Positions 52,880 through 61,300 of a stretch of 64,000 nt of DNA are shown here, piece after piece. The stretch's first letter is position 1. Each line of letters starts with the position of its first letter. Source of the stretch: Candidatus Fluviicola riflensis (GTDB taxonomy: Bacteria; Bacteroidota; Bacteroidia; Flavobacteriales_D; Crocinitomicaceae); contig CP022585.1 in the NCBI GenBank assembly GCA_002243285.1, positions 1,394,669 to 1,458,668 on the forward strand, written 5' to 3'. The position numbers and the translations under genes are program-made. The notes under the pieces were generated by a model. The model was not told the origin of the DNA. It saw only the letters and a program-made list of their open reading frames with translations, and did not search any database.

Positions 52880-54742
52880 ATGAAACTACGCACGGTTCAA
52901 ACCCTACTTTATTGCAGCATTCTTGCGTTACATAGTTATTCGCAAGCCGATACCAACACGGTGAATAAATGGAATCAGGAAGCACTTGATTTGGCTTATT
53001 CGGAGCCGAAACGCGCAATGGAACTGGCCGAGAAAGCCTTGAAGCTCTCCCAAAAACTTTCTTTTTCCAGGGGTGAAGTGCGGGCGTTGATCCGCAAGGG
53101 AATTGTTTACGATGTGCAATCAAAAGGTGATGAAGCAATTGAAATGTATGAGCTTTCACTGAAGCTGGCAAAACAGACAAACGACGAAAAAGCGATTGCT
53201 TCCAACTTGAATAATCTGGGATTGATTTATTGGAAACAAAGTGAGTTAACGGAAGGATTGACGTATTTTAATCGTGCCTATTCGATGTTTGATGCTTTGG
53301 AAGATGAATACAACATGGCTTCGGCTGCCAATAATCTGGGATTGATTTACGAAGAAATGGAACTGCATGGTAAAGCGATTTTGTGGAGTAGAAAAGCGCT
53401 AACACATGCCAAACGTGCCAATGATGCCGATTTGCAGTATGATATTTACAGCAACATGGGCAATGTATTCCAAAGTATTAACCAACAGGATTCTTCAAGT
53501 ATTTATAGCCGCAAGGCCATTGAGGGTTATCGCAAAAACGGTAATAAATACGGTTTGGGAATGGCGTTGTGCAATCTGGGTATTTCACTTAGAAAGGACG
53601 GTACAAGCCCCGAGGCAATTCCGCTTTTTCTCGAGTCGATGGCAATCGCCAAAGAGATCGGTCACGAGCATTCGTATGTGAGTTCGGGTGTTAACTTGTC
53701 GCAGAGCTATTTTAGCTTGAAACAATATGACAAAGAACGCGAAGTGTTATTGATGATCTATACTGAAATGCTTCACCTGAAGTCAAATGAATTGTCATAC
53801 AAAGTGTGCTACGCCTTGGGTAAGAATAGTTACTATTTCGGTGATGTGGAAGCAGCCCGAAAGTACTTTGAATTGTATGAACAATACCATGCGGCGTATT
53901 TCAGAGGAATCATTACGAAAAACCTTTCTGAAGCCGAGAAAAAATTCCAGGTTCGGGCAGAGCGGCAGCAATCGGCATTAAAGCTAAAAGAACAAGAACA
54001 GGCTCGTTTTCTGGATAACCTCATTTGGTTGTCCGTTTTGGTCGTCGTGTTTTTAGCAGGAATCCTGACCTTTTTTGTGATCCGGAAACGCAATCTGCAA
54101 CAGGAACTCATCAACCAGCGCTCGGTTTTTGATGCTACGATTGAAGAGCGGAAACGCATTTCGTACGATTTGCACGATCACGTAGGTTCGCAGTTGAGTT
54201 ATGTAGTTAACAACCTGGAGCTGATTCAGCATTCCGATAGCGAAAACGAACGGGTGAAACGCACTTTTACGATGAGCCAGGCCGCGATGAACTCGTTGCG
54301 CGATACCGTTTGGGCCTTGCATTCGGAGGAACTAACCATGGGCGCATTGACGGAACGCATGGAAAACTTAGCTCGGAAAATGCTTGAAAATACCACCGAA
54401 ATTGCCTTGGTGTTTACTTCTTCTGTTCCGGCCGATCTGGTGATTCCGCAGCATTATACGATGCACATCATGCGTGTTTTTCAGGAATCCATTCACAATG
54501 TATACAAACACGCTCTAGCAAGTGTATTGACGGTGAACGTTACCGAAACCATTGATGGAATAAAGGTGACAGTTGCCGATAACGGGATCGGGATTGGTGA
54601 TGATCCGGAGAAACCGTTTCACTATGGTTTGCAGAGCATGAAGGAACGGGCTGCTAAGATCAATGGAACGTTGACCATACGATCAAAACCGGATGGCGGT
54701 ACGGAAGTGGTGCTGACGTGGTCGAAAAATGTCTCCCACTAA
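52880..54742 (+). CDS. TPR-domain sensor histidine kinase (NarX/HisKA_3 type)
   Basis: 620 residues. A signal peptide (MKLRTVQTLLYCSILALHSYSQ) opens a periplasmic part with about six TPR units (residues 30-330), then a membrane segment near 376-398, then a HisKA_3 domain with phosphate-accepting His in RISYDLHDHVGSQLSYV (about 432) and a HATPase with FQESIHNVYKHA, DNGIGIG and YGLQSMKERAA. Its closest place partner is the LuxR-type regulator at 55012, the common pairing for HisKA_3 kinases. The kinase and regulator are separated by a repeat element. Confidence 0.95.
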   Translation: MKLRTVQTLLYCSILALHSYSQADTNTVNKWNQEALDLAYSEPKRAMELAEKALKLSQKLSFSRGEVRALIRKGIVYDVQSKGDEAIEMYELSLKLAKQTNDEKAIASNLNNLGLIYWKQSELTEGLTYFNRAYSMFDALEDEYNMASAANNLGLIYEEMELHGKAILWSRKALTHAKRANDADLQYDIYSNMGNVFQSINQQDSSSIYSRKAIEGYRKNGNKYGLGMALCNLGISLRKDGTSPEAIPLFLESMAIAKEIGHEHSYVSSGVNLSQSYFSLKQYDKEREVLLMIYTEMLHLKSNELSYKVCYALGKNSYYFGDVEAARKYFELYEQYHAAYFRGIITKNLSEAEKKFQVRAERQQSALKLKEQEQARFLDNLIWLSVLVVVFLAGILTFFVIRKRNLQQELINQRSVFDATIEERKRISYDLHDHVGSQLSYVVNNLELIQHSDSENERVKRTFTMSQAAMNSLRDTVWALHSEELTMGALTERMENLARKMLENTTEIALVFTSSVPADLVIPQHYTMHIMRVFQESIHNVYKHALASVLTVNVTETIDGIKVTVADNGIGIGDDPEKPFHYGLQSMKERAAKINGTLTIRSKPDGGTEVVLTWSKNVSH

Positions 54743-54770
54743 GCAGATTTTTAAGCGTTACACGTATTTG

Positions 54771-54924
54771 CTTCCCACGAATTCACTAATTATAGCGCGC
54801 ATAACGGACGCGCTTTATTTTTGAGAACGTATAGTGTGATCTGTGTTGTAATTGTCGGCGAGTGCGTTAGCCGAGCAAAAATCCGCGCATTCGTGGGAAA
54901 AGAAACGTTTCGGCTAGCCGAGAC
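54771..54924. repeat. Intergenic hairpin repeat family B, copy 2
   Basis: Arms cttcccacgaatt...cgcgcataacggacgcgc and gcgagtgcgttagccgagc...cgcgcattcgtgggaa are complementary in parts. The palindrome gtttcggctagccgagac (54907-54924, one mismatch) follows. It lies between the histidine kinase and response regulator genes. Confidence 0.7.
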
Positions 54925-55011
54925 GGGTGTGCAATCACACTTATAATTCGTGGTGAAAAATAATCCAAATGCGTAATTGTTTTGTATCCGTTTTTGGTCG
55001 ACATTTGATAC

Positions 55012-55674
55012 ATGGAAAAGTGTAGAATTGCCTTGGTAGACGACAAGCCTTACAACGTTCAGGTGTTGGCCGAAAAACTGGCTTCAAAACCCGAATACGA
55101 GATTGTGAGCAGCACATTTGGCGGTTTGACATTTCTGGAAGCGCTCAAAACCATGGATCCTTTGCCGGAAGTGGTGTTCATGGACATCGATATGCCTGAT
55201 CTGAACGGTATTGAAACAGTTCAGCGGGCAAAAAGTTCGCATCCTGAGATTCATTTCCTGATGATTACCGTATTTGACGATGAAGAACGCGTTTTTCAAG
55301 CTATTCAGGCTGGAGCGAGCGGTTATTTGCTCAAAGACGAATCGATTTCAGGCCTGCACAAAGCAGTAGACGATGTGATGAATTACGGTGGCGCTCCGAT
55401 GTCACCTTCCATTGCCCGCAAAGCATTTCAATACATACAACGTATGCAGGCCGCGGCGGCAAGTGCCTCGATCACCAATCAATCGCCGTTGAGTTCGCGA
55501 GAAATGGATATCCTGGCCGGCTTAGCCGAAGGAAAAAGCTACATGATCATTGCCGAAAAATTATTTATCAGTCCGCATACGGTGCGCAAGCACATGACCA
55601 ACATTTACGAAAAATTGCATGTCAATTCAAAAGTAGAAGCCGTGCGCATGGCATTGGAAAAGAAATGGGTGTAG
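55012..55674 (+). CDS. LuxR-family response regulator
   Basis: 220 residues. The receiver domain has VDD at 9-11, the phospho-acceptor Asp58 in VVFMDIDMPDLNG and a later Lys in YLLKDES. The C-terminal LuxR DNA-binding helix-turn-helix is SPLSSREMDILAGLAEGKSYMIIAEKLFISPHTVRKHMTNIYEKLHV. It is the cytoplasmic output of the kinase at 52880, from which it is separated by 269 bases. Target genes are unknown. Confidence 0.95.
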   Translation: MEKCRIALVDDKPYNVQVLAEKLASKPEYEIVSSTFGGLTFLEALKTMDPLPEVVFMDIDMPDLNGIETVQRAKSSHPEIHFLMITVFDDEERVFQAIQAGASGYLLKDESISGLHKAVDDVMNYGGAPMSPSIARKAFQYIQRMQAAAASASITNQSPLSSREMDILAGLAEGKSYMIIAEKLFISPHTVRKHMTNIYEKLHVNSKVEAVRMALEKKWV

Positions 55675-55783
55675 TAGGCGAGGGACGCCTCCCGCGCAGA
55701 CTGCAGCCAGTATTTTTAAGATATAACATAGGTAAGGGGTGATCCTGAGCCCAAATAACCGCCAAATTGAACCATGTTGGGAT

Positions 55784-55807
55784 ATGCCCGGGGAGTAACC
55801 GGGCGTA
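55784..55807. other. GC-rich hairpin after the response regulator
   Basis: Arms gcccgg and ccgggc (6 bp) around ggagtaa, with extra pairing outside (atgcccgg / ccgggcgt). A short T-run follows, so weak termination is possible. Confidence 0.4.
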
Positions 55808-55895
55808 TTTCATCGACTCAATACTGCCTCGGTTTGTAGCCGTGAATCACCGATTATTACTATTTTTTTCTGATCTATTATGTTTTCTCCTGGTA

Positions 55896-55903
55896 TACGT
55901 TTG
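55896..55903 (+). promoter_or_regulatory. Promoter -7 element for the kelch protein gene
   Basis: TACGTTTG matches TAnnTTTG, 38 bases before the ATG at 55942. Confidence 0.4.
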
Positions 55904-55941
55904 TAACAAAACATTTCTCCCATTCTCCCGTTAAACACCCC

Positions 55942-57111
55942 ATGACAAAACACCTTATTTTCCTCCTTTTCATGTGCGGGTTTTTGACATCCCATGCACA
56001 AAACTGGGAAACCAAAACATCGGTGCCGGCTTGGGGAAGAGACGATGCCTGTGCGTTTTCATTGTTGGGCAAAGGTTATATAGTTACCGGGAATCAAGGC
56101 GGTTTTGTGACGAGTAACGAGCTGTGGAGCTACGATCCTGTTACCAATTCATGGACACAAAAAACACCATTCCCGGGAACACCCAGACAATATGCAGGTT
56201 CGTTTGTGATGAACAATGAAGCATACATAATTATGGGCATTGCCGAAAACGGAACGACCCTCAACGATTGCTGGAAATATACTGCTGAAACAGATACCTG
56301 GACGCAATTAGCGGACTTCCCCGGAACGGGGCGCTGGTCGATGTTCTCGTTTTCGACTTTGCTGTATGGCTACGTCGGAACCGGAGCTATTCCGGGAGCT
56401 TTACTGAACGATTGCTGGCGCTATGATCCGAATGCGGATACATGGATTGAACTGGAATCTTTTCCCGGTGGAACAGTGCGGGAAACGGTTTCGTTTTCCA
56501 TCGGCGAGCGCGGATATGTGGGGCTTGGTTTCCAGGCAGCGAACGGAACGCAACTCACAGCAGCTTTTCATCAATGGAGTGATTTAACGAACCAATGGAC
56601 TGCCTTACCTGATTTTCCGGGAGGACCGAGATCGTACGCTACAGCTGTCGCGAATGCTCACCAGGGATTTGTTGGAACAGGACAGAACGCTGCCGGCGAT
56701 TTTCAGAACGATTGTTTTGTGTTCGATACTGAAACGGCTTCATGGACCGCTATTGATTCGTTACCCGACCTCGGAATGCGCGGTATGAGCGCTTTTACAT
56801 TAAGTGCTCAGCCTTATTTCCTCACCGGATTGCGCGAAGATATTGTACGCGTTTCGAGCGTGTTTCGCTACAATCCTCCGGTGAAAAGCAGCCCGAATGT
56901 TCTTGTTTACCCGAATCCATCAACCGGAGAAGCCATTGTAAAGGGCGATGAACTCCAGCGGATTCAGTTGTTTACGCTCGACGGCCGTTTGCTGCGCGAG
57001 GTGGTCCCTACCGAAGTTACAACCTGGCTGGGTGAGCTTCCCACTGGGATGTTGCTCCTGAGATTGCTATCCGGCGATCAATGGATTTGTGAGCGGTTGT
57101 TGGTTTATTGA
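55942..57111 (+). CDS. Kelch-repeat T9SS type A secreted protein
   Basis: 389 residues with signal peptide MTKHLIFLLFMCGFLTSHAQ. Five to six kelch-like repeats of ~50 residues follow (for example NELWSYDPVTNSWTQKTPFPG, NDCWRYDPNADTWIELESFPG), forming a beta-propeller. The C-terminus LVYPNPSTGEAIVKGDELQRIQLFTLDGRLLREVV...LPTGMLLLRLL is a short type A sorting domain. Exported to the surface through T9SS; a ligand cannot be guessed. Confidence 0.9.
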   Translation: MTKHLIFLLFMCGFLTSHAQNWETKTSVPAWGRDDACAFSLLGKGYIVTGNQGGFVTSNELWSYDPVTNSWTQKTPFPGTPRQYAGSFVMNNEAYIIMGIAENGTTLNDCWKYTAETDTWTQLADFPGTGRWSMFSFSTLLYGYVGTGAIPGALLNDCWRYDPNADTWIELESFPGGTVRETVSFSIGERGYVGLGFQAANGTQLTAAFHQWSDLTNQWTALPDFPGGPRSYATAVANAHQGFVGTGQNAAGDFQNDCFVFDTETASWTAIDSLPDLGMRGMSAFTLSAQPYFLTGLREDIVRVSSVFRYNPPVKSSPNVLVYPNPSTGEAIVKGDELQRIQLFTLDGRLLREVVPTEVTTWLGELPTGMLLLRLLSGDQWICERLLVY

Positions 57112-57117
57112 TGATCA

Positions 57118-57290
57118 GTCTCGGCTAGCCGAGACGTTACTGCGCTAACGCTTGTTTCATCAAAAGGTATGCTTTTCTTTCCACGAATGCACGAATTTTT
57201 TGCGCGCCTAACGGACGCGCTCAGTGTATGTTATGTTGTATAATTGTGAGCGAGTCCGTTAGGCGAGCCTAATTCGTGCATTCGTGGGAA
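57118..57290. repeat. Intergenic hairpin repeat family B, copy 3 (most complete)
   Basis: Begins with a perfect 18-bp palindrome gtctcggctagccgagac (57118-57135). Further on, ttccacgaatgcacgaatt (57179-57197) pairs with aattcgtgcattcgtgggaa (57271-57290), and the inner cgcctaacggac (57205-57216) pairs with gtccgttaggcg (57254-57265). It could fold into a long stable hairpin. It lies between two convergent genes. Confidence 0.8.
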
Positions 57291-57319
57291 TCATTTAAAT
57301 TCTGGTACAATTTCCAGCA

Positions 57320-58375
57320 TTACTGATAGCCTTTAAAATCACTCGGGCACTGATACATACGGCGCGTAGAACGGTTTTTCAGGTACCTGCCAAACAAGAT
57401 TTTATCTCCGAAGTCAATCACCAGACTCAATTCATGCGTACCGTAAGAAGAGGTTTTTAAACGCGAAATTGTCATGTCAAAACCGTACATCACGCGCCAG
57501 CTATTGGCCGTTTGCGATGGCAGGTTCAATCCAACTGTAAAAATGAAGGAATCGTAACTTTTTACACCCAAGGCCGCGTTGCGGTTGCGAAACCAAACAC
57601 CGAAGGTAAACGGACGATTCACGAGGTTCATTCCCACGGTAAATGTCTGGAACTCACGCTGACTTTCAAATATAAAGCCCGGCGAGTAGATCAGGTCGTT
57701 GAACAGCAGGTTGGCATTGGCGTGGATCACCGTGCGGGTAGGCAAGAGCTGATCATCGCCCAAAAAGGCATCTCTTGGCTGCGATAAATGATGCAGGCTT
57801 GCACCGATCGTCATAGAATATTGTTTGAACGCACCACTCGATTTACGGGTTCTTCCGTTGAATCTTGCGACCAAACCTGTATTAAAATCGGCATACGAAA
57901 CCCGGAAATAATCAGGACGGTTAAACGCCGTAGGATTCACGTCGCCCAGGGTTTCATCCAATTGATCGGAGAAAGTGAGTTTTGACCAATCAATGCGTTT
58001 GGAAACATATCCGCCGCCAACACCTGCCTGGATAATGAGGTTTTTGGTATCCACCGGACGGTACGAATAGGTCAGGTAACCGCCTGTTGTGCGCAGCATG
58101 GCTTCTCCGGCTACATCACTGTAGATATTGCCGCCAATTCCCATTTTAAAAATAGACTGCGCTTCAAACGAACCCGAGAAGGTGTTGAATCGCCCGGGAA
58201 TTGGCCCCCACAGATTACGCGCATTGACACGAAACGTAAGCCCGTTGTTGATGGCCGTCATGGCCGGATTGTAATAAATCGGGTTGTTGTAAAACTGCGA
58301 GTAATTTGGGTCTTGCGACCATCCCGTAAGGCTAAGCGCACAGCAACCGATCATCAAAAGGATTAATTTCTTCAT
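57320..58375 (-). CDS. PorP/SprF-family outer-membrane protein of the type IX secretion system
   Basis: 351 residues. A signal peptide (MKKLILLMIGCCALSLTGWSQDPNYSQFYNNPIYYNPAMTA) is followed by the SprF hallmark YSQFYNNPIYYNPAMTA, then a beta-rich barrel-like body ending DFGDKILFGRYLK. PorP/SprF proteins help export and anchor specific type B T9SS substrates. It begins three bases after the stop of the giant surface protein upstream, so they form a cargo/partner pair. Confidence 0.94.
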   Translation of the reverse strand: MKKLILLMIGCCALSLTGWSQDPNYSQFYNNPIYYNPAMTAINNGLTFRVNARNLWGPIPGRFNTFSGSFEAQSIFKMGIGGNIYSDVAGEAMLRTTGGYLTYSYRPVDTKNLIIQAGVGGGYVSKRIDWSKLTFSDQLDETLGDVNPTAFNRPDYFRVSYADFNTGLVARFNGRTRKSSGAFKQYSMTIGASLHHLSQPRDAFLGDDQLLPTRTVIHANANLLFNDLIYSPGFIFESQREFQTFTVGMNLVNRPFTFGVWFRNRNAALGVKSYDSFIFTVGLNLPSQTANSWRVMYGFDMTISRLKTSSYGTHELSLVIDFGDKILFGRYLKNRSTRRMYQCPSDFKGYQ

Positions 58376-58378
58376 GGC

Positions 58379-61300
58379 TTAACGAATTACAGTTACAGTT
58401 CCTGAACGTTTCTTTTTCCCATTCGGGTATTCCTTGCCTTCCCACACACGTTCGTTGAGGAAAGTGGCGGTGGCTTTCCACACATAGGCATCCTGCTGAA
58501 CGGGTTCGCCGTTAAAGGTTCCGTCCCAGTACTCAGTTGGCCGGCCGTCTTCATCCAGCGCGGTTGTTTGCCAGATCAGGTTACCCCAATCGTCGTAAAT
58601 CAGCAATTCAAACGATTTTAGGCCGACGCCTTTCGGAATGAAGTTGGAAACCTCAAAATCGCCGCTTCCCGGACTCAGCGCATTCGGAATGAACAAACCG
58701 TAGAAGAAATCGACGCCAACAGTTTGATTGGTGGTATCCGCACACCCGAATTGATTGATCGCAATCAGTGTCACATCAAAATCACCGAACGAATTGTAGC
58801 GTTCAATCGGATTCTCAAAAGTCGATGTATCGCCGTTTCCGAATTCCCAGAACCAGGTCGTGCCTCCGACTGACGTATTGGTGAACTCAACTGTTCCACT
58901 CAACGGGTCTGGGTTTTGGATGTTGACGAAATCAAATCCGGCAATTGGAGTAGGGTGAACCACAATCGGAGTATTAACCGTCACAGTATCCGTACAGCCG
59001 CCTGATCCGTAAGCAATGATGGTAATCGGATAAACGCCCGAGTTTTCGAAAGAGTAATTGACACTTGTTCCGTTGTAGGTGTTTCCGTCGCCGAAATCCC
59101 AAACCACCGAATCGGCAAAGCTACTAATCGAATTAAAGATAACAGGTTCGCCCACACAAACGGTATCTTCCGGAAGCGTGAAATCTGCGATTGGAACCTG
59201 GTAGACATTGAAATCCTGCGATGTTGTATCCGCACAGCCGTAGATATTTGTGGCAATCAATTGAATAATATAAGTTCCAGGAGTGGGATAAATACCGGTT
59301 GGAGAATTGAGTATGGAAGTGCTCCCGTTTCCTAAATCCCAGGCATAATCAATGGCTCCAGAACTTGTATTGGTAAACGTTGCCGTCACCGGCGGATAAC
59401 ACGAATTGGTATTTGCGATTGTAAATGAAGCCACCGGAAGCGGGTAAACCGTAATGACCTGTTCTGTGGAATCGGCGCAACCATTGGCGTTTTCCACGTA
59501 GAGTTTCACGGTGTAATTTCCTGCACTTGTAAACGTATGCGTCGGATTTACCTGTCCGGAAGTATTCCCGTCACCAAAATCCCATGATTGGAAACTGGTA
59601 TTGGTGCTCGAATTCGTGAAACTCACTTCCAGCGGCATACAACCAGCGATTGGATCAGGCGTAAACGCTGCAACCGGATTGGTGCTGACAACAACAGGTT
59701 GCGTTACCGAAGCCGCGCAGCCGTTGGTTTGACTGATTCCTGTCAATGTAACCTGGTAAGTTCCGCTGGCTGAATAGGTATGTGTCGGATCATAAAGCAA
59801 TGACGTGTTTCCGTCACCGAAATCCCAGCTCACGCTCGCCAAACCGGAAGAAAGGTTGGTAAACGTAAATAACTGATCGATACAAACAGAATCGGGTTCG
59901 GAACTAAACGCCACATTCGGCGAAGGGAAAACCGTAATCACCGCTGTTGTGGTATCAAACCCGCAACCGTCGTTGGCAAACAATGAAACGGTATAGGTTC
60001 CAGCCTGTGTAAAGGTGTGGGTTGGGCTGTAAACTCCCGAAACGTTTCCGTCGCCGAAATCCCAGTTAGAAAACGTAGCTCCGCTCGAGAATTGTGTAAA
60101 GTTGACGGTATGTGGTACACAACCTGAAGGTGCATCCACGTTGAAGAATGCATTGACCGAGTTCGGTAAAACAGTAATGGAATGATATGCTGTATCCACA
60201 CCACATTCATTGGCCACGGCTAACATGATTGTATATGTTGTATCGTTTGCTCCGGTCGTAAAGGTGTGCTGAAATTGCCCGATTCCGTTGGTTCCCGTAG
60301 TTCCGTCACCGAAATCCCAGGAATAACTGTCAGGCAAACCGACACTGTTGTTGGTAATGTCTAAGATCAGCGGCGAACAACCGATGTTGGTGACCGTTCC
60401 AAAAATCGCCTGCGGACTTGGCATGGCAATCACTTGCTCGCTGTGTGTATCTGTTCCGCAGAAATTGGTAGCTGAAAGTACGATCGTGTATGTGGAATCA
60501 GCGATGATTCCGGCAGCAAAAGTAATCGCAGGTGGTGTAGTAAGATTGGATACTTGTCCGTTACCAAAATCCCAACCATACGTCACGGATGGCCCGGTAG
60601 AATTGTTTACAAAATTAACCGTTACAGGTCCGCAAGCGGAATCAGGTGCAAAAGCAAAATCGGCTACAGGTGGTTCGCGTACTTCTATTTGCTGTGTCAG
60701 TGAATCCATACAGCCAAAGGCGGAAGTCACAATCAGTTCAATGTCGAAAAAACCGATGGCGCTGTAAGTATAAGAAGGGCTTTGAACCGCAGAAACGCTA
60801 CCGTCACCGAAATCCCAATCATACGTAACACCAAGTGTGCTGGTATTCGTAAATAATTCAGACGTTCCTAAACAGGTGATTGGGTCGAATGTAAAACTCA
60901 CAACCGGGTTTGGATGTACAATTGCCAGCATATCATCACTGTTCACACAACCGGTAACCGGATCTGTGTAAGTATAGGTAAGTGTATGCGAACCGGTTCC
61001 TGCCGTTACGGGATCAAACGTTCCCGCAGCTGCATCGGTGATTCCGGTTCCTGACCATGTTCCTCCTGCTGGTGTTCCATTGATGTTAATGGCAGCATCG
61101 CTCGGACAAAAATCCAAATTAGGCCCGGCATTGACTACCGGTAACGGATTCACGGTAAAGAACATCGTATCTCGGATGAGGCAATTGCCCGCTCCGTTGG
61201 CGATGATTAATTCAAAGGTTCCTGCTGTTGTCGGGTCGAAAATACCACCGGATGTGACGCCCGGCCCTGTCCATGTTCCGCTCGCAGGTGTTCCGTTCAA

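Noticed and set aside
52476..53180. 234-residue open frame on the minus strand
   Set aside because: It spans an intergenic region and runs antisense through the start of the histidine kinase; composition is Pro/Ser/His/Cys-rich without any domain, so it is a shadow.
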